Shown here piece after piece: positions 10,350 to 22,153 of a stretch of 64,000 nt of DNA; the stretch's first letter is position 1; the number at the start of each line of letters is the position of its first letter. A program made the translations under genes and the position numbers. Source of the DNA: Agromyces laixinhei. GTDB taxonomy: Bacteria; Actinomycetota; Actinomycetes; Actinomycetales; Microbacteriaceae. Location of the stretch: contig NZ_CP040872.1 in assembly GCF_006337065.1 (NCBI RefSeq), positions 1,054,001-1,118,000 of the forward strand. Reading direction: 5' to 3'. Below the pieces are notes generated by a model. The model was not told the DNA's origin. It did not search any database and saw only the letters and a program-made list of their open reading frames with translations.

Positions 10350-10423
10350 CTCCGTGGAGGATTGCCACGCCGTGGAGGATCGCCGCTCCGTGGAGGATTG
10401 CCGCTCCGTGGAGGATCGGATCG
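10350..10423. repeat. Period-18 tandem array upstream of lysS
   Basis: Four units with the core CCGTGGAGGAT start at 10352, 10370, 10388 and 10406, exactly 18 bp apart; the following bases alternate between TGCC and CGCC/CGGA. It ends about 68 bp before the lysS start. Its sequence and period differ from the neighbouring array. Confidence 0.85.
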
Positions 10424-10490
10424 CCGAGCACGCCTAGGCTGGTGCACGCACCCCGGTACAGACGGCACTGCCGCACGACGAGAGAGAACG

Positions 10491-12083
<1,593 letters not shown>

Positions 12084-12087
12084 GCGG

Positions 12088-12249
12088 ATGCCGCAGATGA
12101 ACGACTACCTGCCGAAGGGCGAACTCGAACCCGAGAAGGATCCGAAGCGCCCGTCGAACATGCGCCTCGGCATCTGGATCGTCGTCGGCGCCATCGGCCT
12201 CTACCTGCTCGGCTCCGGCATCTGGGGCATCGTCGCGGGCGGTGGTTGA
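12088..12249 (+). CDS. Very small single-span membrane protein after lysS
   Basis: 53 aa from ATG 12088, or 50 aa from ATG 12097. A charged N-terminus (NDYLPKGELEPEKDPKRPS) precedes one hydrophobic helix LGIWIVVGAIGLYLLGSGIW and a Gly-rich end. Codon use matches its neighbours (mostly G/C in third positions), which supports a real gene. It starts 4-13 bases after the lysS stop, so it is probably co-transcribed. No function can be assigned. Confidence 0.65.
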   Translation: MPQMNDYLPKGELEPEKDPKRPSNMRLGIWIVVGAIGLYLLGSGIWGIVAGGG

Positions 12250-12317
12250 GCGGGCGGCATCCGCAGATGCGCGCAGGTGCGCGTCGGCGCGGAGATTCGG
12301 GGTAGTCTGATGAGGCT

Positions 12318-12494
12318 ATGGACGATTTCTGGGCGAACGCGATCTGGTCGCTCGCGCCGACCGTGCTCATCGGGCTCATCTTCTGGTTCGTGATGCGCGC
12401 GGTCATCCACGCCGATCGCAACGAGCGCAGGGCGTACTCCAGAGTCGAGACTGAGGAGCGGGCCAAGCTCGCCAAGCAGCGACCGGCAGCCTGA
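12318..12494 (+). CDS. Very small membrane protein upstream of cardiolipin synthase
   Basis: 58 aa. One hydrophobic helix, APTVLIGLIFWFVMRAVIHA, precedes a highly charged C-terminal helix (DRNERRAYSRVETEERAKLAKQ). GC-rich third positions and 4-bp spacing to cls support it as a real gene in one transcript. The topology suggests a membrane-anchored cytoplasmic helix. Function unknown; a partner role for the cardiolipin synthase is inference from position only. Confidence 0.7.
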   Translation: MDDFWANAIWSLAPTVLIGLIFWFVMRAVIHADRNERRAYSRVETEERAKLAKQRPAA

Positions 12495-12498
12495 CGGC

Positions 12499-13965
12499 AT
12501 GTCAGCGGAGCAGACGGCGCTCCTCCTCGCCGGCATCCTCGTCGTCATCGACCTGATCGTGCGTGTCACGGCGGTCATCGTGGTGCCGCGCAATCGCCGC
12601 CCCACCGCGGCCATGGCATGGCTCCTCGCGATCTTCTTCATCCCGTTCATCGGGGTGATCTCGTTCCTGCTCATCGGCAGCCCGAAGCTGCCGAAGCACC
12701 GGCGAGCGAAGCAGGCGGCGGTCGATCGTCTCATCCGCGAGTCGACGCTGGGCGTCGAACGCGTGAGCGATTCCGTGCAGTGGCCGGAGTGGTTCGAGGG
12801 CGTCGTGCACCTCAACCGGAATCTCGGCTCGATGCCGCTCATCGGCTCCAACAGCGCGAGCCTGATCGGCGACTACCAGGGCTCGCTCGACGCGATGACC
12901 GAGGCGGTGCGGGGGGCCGAGCGCTACGTGCACGTCGAGTTCTACATCCTCGCCCTCGACGCCACGACGACGCCGTTCTTCGATGCACTCGGCGATGCGG
13001 TCGCGCGCGGTGTCGACGTGCGACTCCTGCTCGACCACGTCGCCTCGTTCCGGGTGAAGGGCTACCGCAAGACGCTCAAGCGGCTGACCGCGATGGGTGT
13101 GCGGTGGCAACTCATGCTGCCGGTGCAACCGCTCAGGGGAAAGTACCAGCGGCCCGACCTGCGCAATCACCGCAAGCTCGTCGTCGTCGACGGCGAGGTG
13201 GGCTTCATGGGCTCGCAGAACATGATCGACCGCAGCTACAACAAGCGCGCCAACATCCGCCGCGGCCTGAAATGGAAGGAACTCGTGGCGCGCGTCGAGG
13301 GACCGATCGTGCCGGGTCTCGACGTGATCTTCGCCACCGACTGGTATCTCGAGACCGGCGAAGAGATCACCAGCGAGATCGTGGAGTCGTTCGACCAGCC
13401 GGGCGAGCCGGAGAACCTCGACTGCCAGGTCGTGCCGAGCGGGCCCGGGTTTCCGAACCAGAACAACCTCAAGCTCTTCCTCGCGCTGCTCTACGCGGCC
13501 GAGGAACGCATCATCATCACGAGTCCGTACTTCGTGCCCGACGAGTCGATACTCGTGGCCGTCAGCGGGGCGACCCAGCGCGGCGTGCACGTCGAACTCT
13601 TCGTCTCCGAGATCGGCGACCAGGCCCTCGTGTACCACGCACAGCGCTCGTACTACGAGGCGCTGCTGCGCGCCGGCGTGAAGATCTATATGTACAAGTC
13701 GCCGTACATCCTGCACTCCAAGCACTTCTCGATCGACGACGACGTCGCCGTGATCGGGTCGAGCAACATGGACATCCGTTCGTTCGAACTCAACATGGAG
13801 GTCACGCTCCTCGTGCGCGGAGCGTCGTTCGTGCGCGAGATGCGCGCCGTCGAAGACGGCTACCGCCGCGACAGCCGTGAACTGACGCTCGACGAGTGGA
13901 TGCAGCAGCCGCTGCGATCAACGGTGCTCGACAACCTCGCGCGGCTCTCGTCGGCGTTGCAGTAG
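12499..13965 (+). CDS. cls: Cardiolipin synthase
   Basis: 488 aa. Two N-terminal transmembrane segments are followed by two phospholipase-D modules with HKD motifs: HRKLVVVDGEVGFMGSQN from His224 and HSKHFSIDDDVAVIGSSN from His406. Makes cardiolipin from phosphatidylglycerol (or CDP-diacylglycerol, in some actinobacterial enzymes of a different family) at the membrane. Ends 7 bp before the convergent pirin gene. Confidence 0.93.
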   Translation: MSAEQTALLLAGILVVIDLIVRVTAVIVVPRNRRPTAAMAWLLAIFFIPFIGVISFLLIGSPKLPKHRRAKQAAVDRLIRESTLGVERVSDSVQWPEWFEGVVHLNRNLGSMPLIGSNSASLIGDYQGSLDAMTEAVRGAERYVHVEFYILALDATTTPFFDALGDAVARGVDVRLLLDHVASFRVKGYRKTLKRLTAMGVRWQLMLPVQPLRGKYQRPDLRNHRKLVVVDGEVGFMGSQNMIDRSYNKRANIRRGLKWKELVARVEGPIVPGLDVIFATDWYLETGEEITSEIVESFDQPGEPENLDCQVVPSGPGFPNQNNLKLFLALLYAAEERIIITSPYFVPDESILVAVSGATQRGVHVELFVSEIGDQALVYHAQRSYYEALLRAGVKIYMYKSPYILHSKHFSIDDDVAVIGSSNMDIRSFELNMEVTLLVRGASFVREMRAVEDGYRRDSRELTLDEWMQQPLRSTVLDNLARLSSALQ

Positions 13966-13972
13966 CCCGCGA

Positions 13973-15040
13973 TCAGCGCCGGGGCTTCAGCCGCACGGTC
14001 GGCAGACCCGGTGCCGACAGCGGCGGCCCGTCATAGCCGTCGACACTGCCGAACCGGCCGTCGGGGTTGTCGCGGCCGACGACATCGGCCTGCCACTGCC
14101 GCCGGAACTCCACGATCTCGTCGTTGTTGCGGCCGATGAAGTTCCACCACATCACGAGTTCTTCGCCGAACGGCGCGCCGCCGATGAGGATCACGCGCAC
14201 CGGGGCATCCGCTGCTCGCAGCCGCACGCCTTCATGACCGACCGGCACGTAGCCGAGTTCGCTTCGCGCGAGCGTCGCGGCGTGGCCGGTCTCGGCGAGC
14301 GGCACGAGTTGCCCGGGGTCGTCGACCTCGCCGTCGAGCGCCGCGATCGTGACGCCGACCGGGCCGAGATCGACGAGCAGCCCATGCTCGAACGCGGGAT
14401 CGAGGTCGATCCACGCTTCGCCGCCTGCCGGCAGCTCGATCTGGGCGCCGACGAGCGGCGAGAAGATGGAGACGGTGCTGTCGTGGGCCTGTCGCAGGGT
14501 GGCTTCAGCGCCGGGCAGCGAACCGGCGAAGACGCGCACGACGGCGTCGTCGATCGTCACCTCGGCGATCTCGGCGTGCTCGAAGAAGGGCGCGACGTTG
14601 CGGGATGCGTCGGGCAGCGCCACCCAGAGCTGTACGCCGTGCAGCCGCGTGGTCTCGGGTGTGGAGACCTCGGAGTGCGAGATGCCGCGCCCCGCCGTCA
14701 TGAGGTTGACGGCGCCGGGCCGAACCATGGCACGGCTGCCGGCAGAGTCGCGGTGCTCGATCTCGCCGTCGAAGAGCCAGCTGACCGTCTGCAGCCCCGT
14801 GTGCGGATGCGGCGGCACATCCATGCCGCCCGAGACCGTCACGTCGTCGGGCCCGTAGTGGTCGACGAAGCACCACGCGCCGATCGTCGTGCGGCCGCGC
14901 TGCGGGAGGGTGCGTCGCACGTTCATCGCGCGGGGCCCGCCGAGCGGCACGTCGCGTGCGGTGAGCACCTGCAGCGCTGGACCGGCCGGCTCCTCGGCGG
15001 GGCAGACCACTTCGGCCGGATCGCGCTCGAGGTTGCTCAT
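13973..15040 (-). CDS. Pirin family bicupin protein
   Basis: 355 aa on the minus strand. The N-terminal cupin carries the pirin signature PPHPHTGLQTVSWLFDGEIE with the metal-binding His residues, and GRGISHSE later in the same domain. The C-terminal Pirin_C domain is followed by VILIGGAPFGEELVMWWNF. Family members act as quercetin dioxygenases or iron-dependent regulators; which applies here cannot be told. An extended C-terminal tail (VEFRRQWQADVVG onward) is typical of actinobacterial homologues. Confidence 0.88.
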   Translation of the reverse strand: MSNLERDPAEVVCPAEEPAGPALQVLTARDVPLGGPRAMNVRRTLPQRGRTTIGAWCFVDHYGPDDVTVSGGMDVPPHPHTGLQTVSWLFDGEIEHRDSAGSRAMVRPGAVNLMTAGRGISHSEVSTPETTRLHGVQLWVALPDASRNVAPFFEHAEIAEVTIDDAVVRVFAGSLPGAEATLRQAHDSTVSIFSPLVGAQIELPAGGEAWIDLDPAFEHGLLVDLGPVGVTIAALDGEVDDPGQLVPLAETGHAATLARSELGYVPVGHEGVRLRAADAPVRVILIGGAPFGEELVMWWNFIGRNNDEIVEFRRQWQADVVGRDNPDGRFGSVDGYDGPPLSAPGLPTVRLKPRR

Positions 15041-15099
15041 GGCCCAGATTCTACGTGGGCCATCCGACCACGAGGCGGGGCGGGCGATAGCATGATGCC

Positions 15100-15582
15100 A
15101 TGGCTCCTTCGCTGCGTCTTCGTCGTGCTGGTCTCGTGGCTCTGGCGGTCTCGTCGGTGTTCCTGCTTTCGGCGTGCAACCCGCCGTCAGGGGCCGCCGA
15201 GAACTTCCCGGGCCTGCCGACCGAGGCCGAGGCCGACACCGTCGACGTCGAAGCAGGCACCGACCCGGCGGGCGACGACGAAGAAGCGCCGTCGCCCGAA
15301 GACGGCCCCGTGGTCGTCTGGTGGGCCGACGGCGGGCAACTGGCCCTCACCATCTCGGGCAGCTCGACCTGCCCCGAGATCGGCGATCAGATCCGCGTGC
15401 TCGAGAAGGCCGGCGAGGGCAACCGTGTCGCGATCGACCTCGTCGAACGGCCCGCAGACCAGGTCTGCACGATGGACCTCGTGCCCCACACGACCCTGTT
15501 CTGGACCCCGGTGACCGTCACGACCACCGAGCCGCTCGTCGTCGAGGTGTTCGACACCGAGGTCACGGTTCCGGTCAAGTGA
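15100..15582 (+). CDS. Putative lipoprotein of unknown function
   Basis: 160 aa. Basic N-terminus, hydrophobic stretch and lipobox LLSAC (Cys26) predict a lipid-anchored exported protein. An acidic Asp/Glu-rich linker (about 42-68) leads to a small beta-rich domain with two cysteines. Divergent from the pirin gene with 59 bp between. No family recognised. Confidence 0.72.
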   Translation: MAPSLRLRRAGLVALAVSSVFLLSACNPPSGAAENFPGLPTEAEADTVDVEAGTDPAGDDEEAPSPEDGPVVVWWADGGQLALTISGSSTCPEIGDQIRVLEKAGEGNRVAIDLVERPADQVCTMDLVPHTTLFWTPVTVTTTEPLVVEVFDTEVTVPVK

Positions 15583-15640
15583 CCCCGTCCCGCCGGCGAA
15601 CCTTCCACGGCGCCCGCCGGGCGCACCGCGCCGCGCACTC

Positions 15641-16162
15641 GTGACCTGGCTCGACGGCATGGCCGAGGCGTTCCCGCTCATGCGCGGCGGCGGCGCGTTC
15701 CTCGTCGCGATCGGTCTCGGCATCCTCGTCGGAGCCTTCGGCTCCCGCCGCTGGCGCATCGTCTGGCTCATCGCCGGTGCCGCCGTCGGCATCCTGATCA
15801 TGGCCGTCGGCGGCGCCACGAAGCTGATCTTCGCAGGTCTGCCGTCGCCGGCGATCTGGCAGTGGGTCGTACTCGGCATCGCCTTCCTCGTCGAGGGGTA
15901 CCTGGTGAGCGTCGTGGTGCGCAGGTTCCCCGACCTCGATTCGCGAGAGTTCTGGATGTGGATGCTCTTCATCGTCGGGGCCCACTTCCTCATCCTCGGT
16001 TTCTCGCACGGCCCGATCTGCGCGCTCCTCGCGCTCGTCTGCATGGCGAACGCGCTCGTCGGCCTTCGCATCGGATCGGCCGACTTCCGGGTGTTCTGGG
16101 CGATCGACGGGGCGCTGAAGATCGGCGCGGGCGCCGCGATGGTCGCGGTCAGCTACGTCTGA
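15641..16162 (+). CDS. Multi-span membrane protein of unknown function
   Basis: 173 aa from GTG 15641. Five or six hydrophobic helices are separated by short loops (for example GSRRWR, RRFPDLDSREF). Follows the lipoprotein gene by 58 bp. It overlaps the convergent XRE regulator gene by 10 bp at its 3' end. No catalytic motif visible. Confidence 0.68.
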   Translation: MTWLDGMAEAFPLMRGGGAFLVAIGLGILVGAFGSRRWRIVWLIAGAAVGILIMAVGGATKLIFAGLPSPAIWQWVVLGIAFLVEGYLVSVVVRRFPDLDSREFWMWMLFIVGAHFLILGFSHGPICALLALVCMANALVGLRIGSADFRVFWAIDGALKIGAGAAMVAVSYV

Positions 16163-16398
16163 GCCCTGCCCGGGCGGAGCACCAGCAGTTCGCCGACCTC
16201 GCAGCCGAGCGCTTCGCAGATCGCCTGCAGCGTCGAGAAGCGGATGGCGCGGGCCCGGTCGTTCTTCAGCACGCTGAGGTTCACGACGCTCACGCCGACG
16301 AGTTCGGCCAGGCGCGTGAGCGTCATGCCCTTGGCCGCGAGCAGTTCGTCGAGCCGGCAGTGCACATCGGATGCCTCGTCGCCTTCGGCCGGCGCCAT
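16153..16398 (-). CDS. XRE family transcriptional regulator (short)
   Basis: 81 aa, almost only a helix-turn-helix: LDELLAAKGMTLTRLAELVG, then VSVVNLSVLKNDRARAIRFS, then LQAICEALGCEVGELL. ATG 16398 overlaps the stop of the upstream DUF2975 gene (TGATG), so the two are co-translated. This regulator-plus-DUF2975 pair is common in Firmicutes and actinobacteria and is likely autoregulated; AT-rich palindromes lie upstream of the pair. Confidence 0.88.
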   Translation of the reverse strand: MAPAEGDEASDVHCRLDELLAAKGMTLTRLAELVGVSVVNLSVLKNDRARAIRFSTLQAICEALGCEVGELLVLRPGRAQT

Positions 16399-17015
16399 CA
16401 GACGAGGCCCTCGGTGTCGCGCTGCAGGCGTTCTCCGAGTTGGAACGCGGCGCCGACGACGGCGAGCGCGAGCAACCCGAACAGGGGCGTGAAGTTCATC
16501 TCGAACAGCACTCCGTCGTAGCTGTACTCGCTCACGGCGGAGAGCGCTCCGTTGACCGCCATCGTCGTGAAGAGCCGGTCGAACAGCCACCCGACGACCA
16601 GTACCGCCGTTCCCCACCAGATGATCATCGTGTTCTGGCGGGTGAATGCACGCCCGTGTGCGAGGTTCCAGCACAGGAGGCCGAGCAGCACGATGCCGGC
16701 GATGATCGCGAGCCCCGTGACGATCGGTTGCGCGACGATCGCGAACTGCGTGGCGTCGGCCGGATGCGGCACCGTCACGACCGCCTGGTCGACCGAAACT
16801 CCGACGGATGCCCCGTCGGGCCCGATCGGCAAGGTCGCCCGTTCTCCGGCGAACGGCACGAGCACGGGCACGTCGCGGCCGGGAACCACCTCCACGAGAC
16901 GGTTGACGAGCGTGAAGATCGTGACGGCGATGCCGACAGCGCCGAGAAGGATCGTGAGGTACATGCCGGCCGTGTCGCTTCGGCTCAGCCGTTGGGCAGT
17001 GGTGGAACGGGGCAT
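16398..17015 (-). CDS. DUF2975 family membrane protein
   Basis: 205 aa. Start ATG 17015 chosen because the sequence before it is intergenic and AT-rich. Four transmembrane helices (about 18-40, 92-121, 131-149, 178-197) with an extracytoplasmic loop between the first two. Operon partner of the short XRE regulator downstream; the pair is thought to sense something at the membrane, but the signal is not known. Confidence 0.85.
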   Translation of the reverse strand: MPRSTTAQRLSRSDTAGMYLTILLGAVGIAVTIFTLVNRLVEVVPGRDVPVLVPFAGERATLPIGPDGASVGVSVDQAVVTVPHPADATQFAIVAQPIVTGLAIIAGIVLLGLLCWNLAHGRAFTRQNTMIIWWGTAVLVVGWLFDRLFTTMAVNGALSAVSEYSYDGVLFEMNFTPLFGLLALAVVGAAFQLGERLQRDTEGLV

Positions 17016-17078
17016 CCGTAGCGCCTTTCTCCTGGATTCGGTCGTCGTGCCTGCGCCTGCAACGGCGGCGCACATCGC

Positions 17079-17110
17079 ATATCGTTTCTCGATATTAACG
17101 ATTATCGATA
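17079..17110. promoter_or_regulatory. AT-rich inverted repeats, candidate operator of the DUF2975-XRE pair
   Basis: ATATCG-TTTCT-CGATAT (17079-17095) is a perfect 6+6 inverted repeat. TATCGATA (17103-17110) is a perfect palindrome, and CGATA at 17090 also pairs with TATCG at 17103. In a genome with this GC content such AT-rich symmetry stands out. It lies 64-95 bp upstream of the DUF2975 start, a fitting place for a dimeric XRE repressor. Confidence 0.55.
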
Positions 17111-17191
17111 GGTTCGCACGCTGCACTCGGCACGTCAAGGCGGTGCGCCCACGGCGAACAGGGCCCCACGCGGCATCCGCCTTGTTTACGC

Positions 17192-17203
17192 TCGATATAT
17201 CGA
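17192..17203. promoter_or_regulatory. Palindrome TCGATATATCGA upstream of clpC
   Basis: A perfect 12-bp palindrome 36 bp before the clpC start, sharing the CGATA/TATCG half-sites of the repeats at 17079-17110. It may let the same regulator act on clpC or simply contain its -10 region. Confidence 0.45.
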
Positions 17204-17238
17204 CGTCCCCTGCCCAGTGGGGCCGTGAGGAGTAGAGC

Positions 17239-19770
<2,532 letters not shown>

Positions 19771-19775
19771 CCGAC

Positions 19776-19816
19776 ACGACGCGAGGGCGGATGCTGCGGC
19801 ATCCGCCCTTCGTCGT
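19776..19816 (+). terminator. Hairpin terminator after clpC
   Basis: AGGGCGGATGC (19784-19794) pairs perfectly with GCATCCGCCCT (19799-19809) around TGCG; outer arms ACGACG (19776-19781) and CGTCGT (19811-19816) extend the stem. A weak T-containing stretch follows. Located 5 bases after the clpC stop. Confidence 0.7.
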
Positions 19817-19863
19817 CTCCGTTCATGATCGGGCGGCAGTCGCCGGCACAATACGATGGCAGG

Positions 19864-20367
19864 ATGACCGAGTTCCACGTGCGCCGGGCGCGCACGAGCG
19901 ATGTGCCGAAGATCATCGAGCTGGTGGAACCGCTCGTGCAGCGACGCATCCTGCTCGGCAAGGAGCGCGTCGACCTGTACGGCGCGGTGCAGGAGTTCCG
20001 CGTCGCCGAGACCGATGACCGCCGCTTCGTCGGCGCCGGCGCCCTGCACGTGATGTGGGAAGACCTCGGCGAGGTGCGCACACTCGCCGTCGACGACGAA
20101 TGGCTCGGCCACGGCGTCGGCCACGCCCTGCTCTCGGCGCTCGAGGGGGAGGCCCGCGAGCTCGGCCTGAAACGGCTCTTCTGCCTGACGTTCGAGACCG
20201 AATTCTTCGGCCGTCGAGGCTTCGTCGACATGGGAGCCGAGACCGTGGACCCCGCCGTCTACGCCGAACTCGTGCGCTCGAACGACGAAGGCATCGCCGA
20301 GTTCCTCGACCTCGCACGCGTGAAGCAGAACACCCTCGGCAACACGCGCATGCTGAAGCTTCTCTGA
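19864..20367 (+). CDS. argA: Amino-acid N-acetyltransferase (ArgA-like GNAT)
   Basis: 167 aa from ATG 19864. The order and wording of motifs (VRRARTSDVPKI, GAGALHVMWEDLGEVRTLAVD, GHGVGHALLSALE, LTFETEFFGRRGF, IAEFLDLARVKQNTLGNTRM) match Mycobacterium tuberculosis Rv2747, a short GNAT that acetylates glutamate or glutamine in arginine biosynthesis. The acetyl-CoA loop is GHGVGHA. The function is transferred from that homologue. Confidence 0.82.
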   Translation: MTEFHVRRARTSDVPKIIELVEPLVQRRILLGKERVDLYGAVQEFRVAETDDRRFVGAGALHVMWEDLGEVRTLAVDDEWLGHGVGHALLSALEGEARELGLKRLFCLTFETEFFGRRGFVDMGAETVDPAVYAELVRSNDEGIAEFLDLARVKQNTLGNTRMLKLL

Positions 20368-20430
20368 CACCTGACACGGCACGCCGAGCGGATGCCGCGT
20401 GCAGCGGTGGCCCGGTCGTACCCTGTGAGC

Positions 20431-21060
20431 ATGTCGACGAACACACCGGCCGGGCGGCAGTCACCGCAGGTGTATCGTCGGCGGCGCATCGTCGTGCTCA
20501 TCGGGCTCGTCGCGGTGATCATCGCGATCGTGCTCGTCATCGTGCGCCCCGGCGCGAGCCAGGGTGAGGAGCCCGGCCCGAGCGTCGCACCGAGTGTCGA
20601 ATCGTCGGCGCCGCCCGAGACCGCCATCCCGACGGAGCCGACCGCGGCCGACGGCGATCCGTGCGCCCCCGAGAAGGTCTTGGTCGAGGCTGTCACCGAC
20701 AAGTCCTCCTACGAGCCAGGGGAGCAGCCCCAGCTCTCGGTCACGATCACCAACACCGGCAAGAACGTGTGCGTGCTGAACGCCGGCACGGCGGCCCAGG
20801 TCTTCACGATCACGAGCGGATCGGAGCAGTACTGGATCTCGACCGACTGCCAGGTCGACGCCATCGACGCCGAGGTGTCGCTGACGCCCGGCGCGCCGGT
20901 CAGTTCGAGCGTGCCGCTCATCTGGGATCGAACGCGCTCGACGCCCGAGACCTGCACCGGCGCCCGTGAGACGGTGCCTGCCGGCGGCGCGTCGTACCAT
21001 CTCGCGGTGAGCGTCGACGGTTTCGCATCCGTCGAGCAGAAGCAGTTCCTGCTCTACTGA
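20431..21060 (+). CDS. Membrane-anchored extracytoplasmic protein of unknown function
   Basis: 209 aa from ATG 20431; a GTG at 20425 is an alternative. A short basic cytoplasmic end, one transmembrane helix (IVVLIGLVAVIIAIVLVIV), a Ser/Pro/Glu-rich linker and an immunoglobulin-like beta domain with cysteine pairs (VCVLNAG, STDCQVDA, PETCTGA). Resembles actinobacterial anchored proteins of unknown role; I do not recognise a named family. Confidence 0.7.
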   Translation: MSTNTPAGRQSPQVYRRRRIVVLIGLVAVIIAIVLVIVRPGASQGEEPGPSVAPSVESSAPPETAIPTEPTAADGDPCAPEKVLVEAVTDKSSYEPGEQPQLSVTITNTGKNVCVLNAGTAAQVFTITSGSEQYWISTDCQVDAIDAEVSLTPGAPVSSSVPLIWDRTRSTPETCTGARETVPAGGASYHLAVSVDGFASVEQKQFLLY

Positions 21061-21317
21061 GCTCACTCCGGCCTGCGCGGTGATGTTGCGCCGGCGCCGT
21101 GGGGTCGACAAGAATGCCGTCGTCTTCGTCGACACCTCGGACCCTCACGGTCCGGCACACACAGCTTAGGTTGCTTTCGGCGGAACGTCACATCCGATTT
21201 CGGCCCACATTGAGTTACATCCGCGCCTGCCCGTGCACGGGCACTGGATCGCTCCGGTACACGGAGCGGGCCACGCCTCGGAGGGTGCACGCGGCATCCG
21301 TTCGAAGGGGTGCGCAC

Positions 21318-21497
21318 ATGAACGGGAACGCAACAGTCGATGCCCTGATCGCGACGCTCGACTACGGTGACGGCGCGGTCGACCAGACGGTGTTCATTTT
21401 CGAACTGCGTGATGGCAAGATCGCGAAGGAGACCGCGTACTGGAGTGAACCGTTCGCCGCCCCTGACTGGCGTGCGACATGGGTCGAGCAGATGTGA
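21318..21497 (+). pseudogene. Truncated SnoaL/NTF2-like protein (C-terminal fragment)
   Basis: 59 aa from ATG 21318. The stretch VDQTVFIFELRDGKIAKETAYWSEPF followed by APDWRATWVEQM equals the C-terminal strands of SnoaL-like polyketide-cyclase-fold proteins, which are normally 110-130 aa. No N-terminal half is seen in the 257 bases upstream, in any frame. A leftover of deletion is the simplest reading; expression as a short protein cannot be excluded. Confidence 0.65.
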
Positions 21498-21525
21498 CGG
21501 ATGCCGCGCGGTCACAGCCCGGTGA

Positions 21526-22035
21526 TCAGTCGTCGGGCAACCACGCGCGCTCGTAGTCGTCGCCCAATTCCTTTACGGCGGCTTCCTCGAGGAGGGTGCC
21601 CGTCCACGATCGCCAGCGCTCGGGCGTGACCACAAGGCAGACATCGTCGATCGGGCCCCATGCGCGCTCGATGCCGGCGAGTGCACCCGGCACCATGTAC
21701 TTCTCACGCACGCAGGCGATCGCCTGTTTCGCCTCAGCCCCCTCGAGCAGGCGCCCCTCGCCCTCCGCTGAAACCATCAGATTGCGTCCCGTCGACGCCA
21801 CGCCCTGCACGAGTACGGTGGCGCGCCCGCGTGATGCGACGTTCTGTGCCTTACGGGTGACCGACGACGTCTCGATGAGGAACCGACCGTCGTCGTACAG
21901 AAAGATCACGTAGGCGAGATGCACGGAGCCGTCGGCGTTCAGCGTGCCGACCGCCGCGTTGAGGCGTTGACCGAGCACTTCGTCGATCTCAGTCTGCTCC
22001 GGGTGATGAGTGTAGATCCGTCGTGCGTCCGACAT
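21526..22035 (-). CDS. Pyridoxamine 5'-phosphate oxidase-like flavin-binding protein
   Basis: 169 aa from ATG 22035. Split-barrel fold pattern: VGTLNADGSVHLAYVIFLYD, FLIETSSVTRKAQNVASRGR, ATVLVQGVASTGRNLMVSAEGEGRL. Members bind FMN or F420 and act as oxidoreductases or flavin reductases. True PNPOx residues are not evident, so this is a general PNPOx-family protein. Divergent from the aminotransferase gene. Confidence 0.8.
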   Translation of the reverse strand: MSDARRIYTHHPEQTEIDEVLGQRLNAAVGTLNADGSVHLAYVIFLYDDGRFLIETSSVTRKAQNVASRGRATVLVQGVASTGRNLMVSAEGEGRLLEGAEAKQAIACVREKYMVPGALAGIERAWGPIDDVCLVVTPERWRSWTGTLLEEAAVKELGDDYERAWLPDD

Positions 22036-22083
22036 GGCCACTCCGTCCGCGTTCGTCGCCAGACTACGCCGCGCGCCGGGCCA

Positions 22084-22112
22084 TTGACACCGGGCCATCC
22101 ATTTGGGACGCT
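22084..22112 (+). promoter_or_regulatory. Possible promoter of the aminotransferase gene
   Basis: A consensus -35 box TTGACA at 22084-22089 is followed after 17 bp by GACGCT, a weak -10 (only A and final T match). A second, degenerate copy CTGACACCG follows at 22111. Support rests mainly on the -35 box. Confidence 0.35.
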
Positions 22113-22153
22113 GACACCGACCCGTGACGAAGCGCAGCCGAAAGGCGGTCGAC

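Noticed and set aside
10030..10476. 148-codon minus-strand frame between panC and lysS
   Set aside because: It mostly translates the tandem repeats (ILHGAA/ILHGVA) and enters the panC coding region; no start signal or conserved content.
10362..10490. Longer lysS start at 10362
   Set aside because: The extension translates the period-18 repeats; ATG 10491 with GAGAGAGAA is the normal start.
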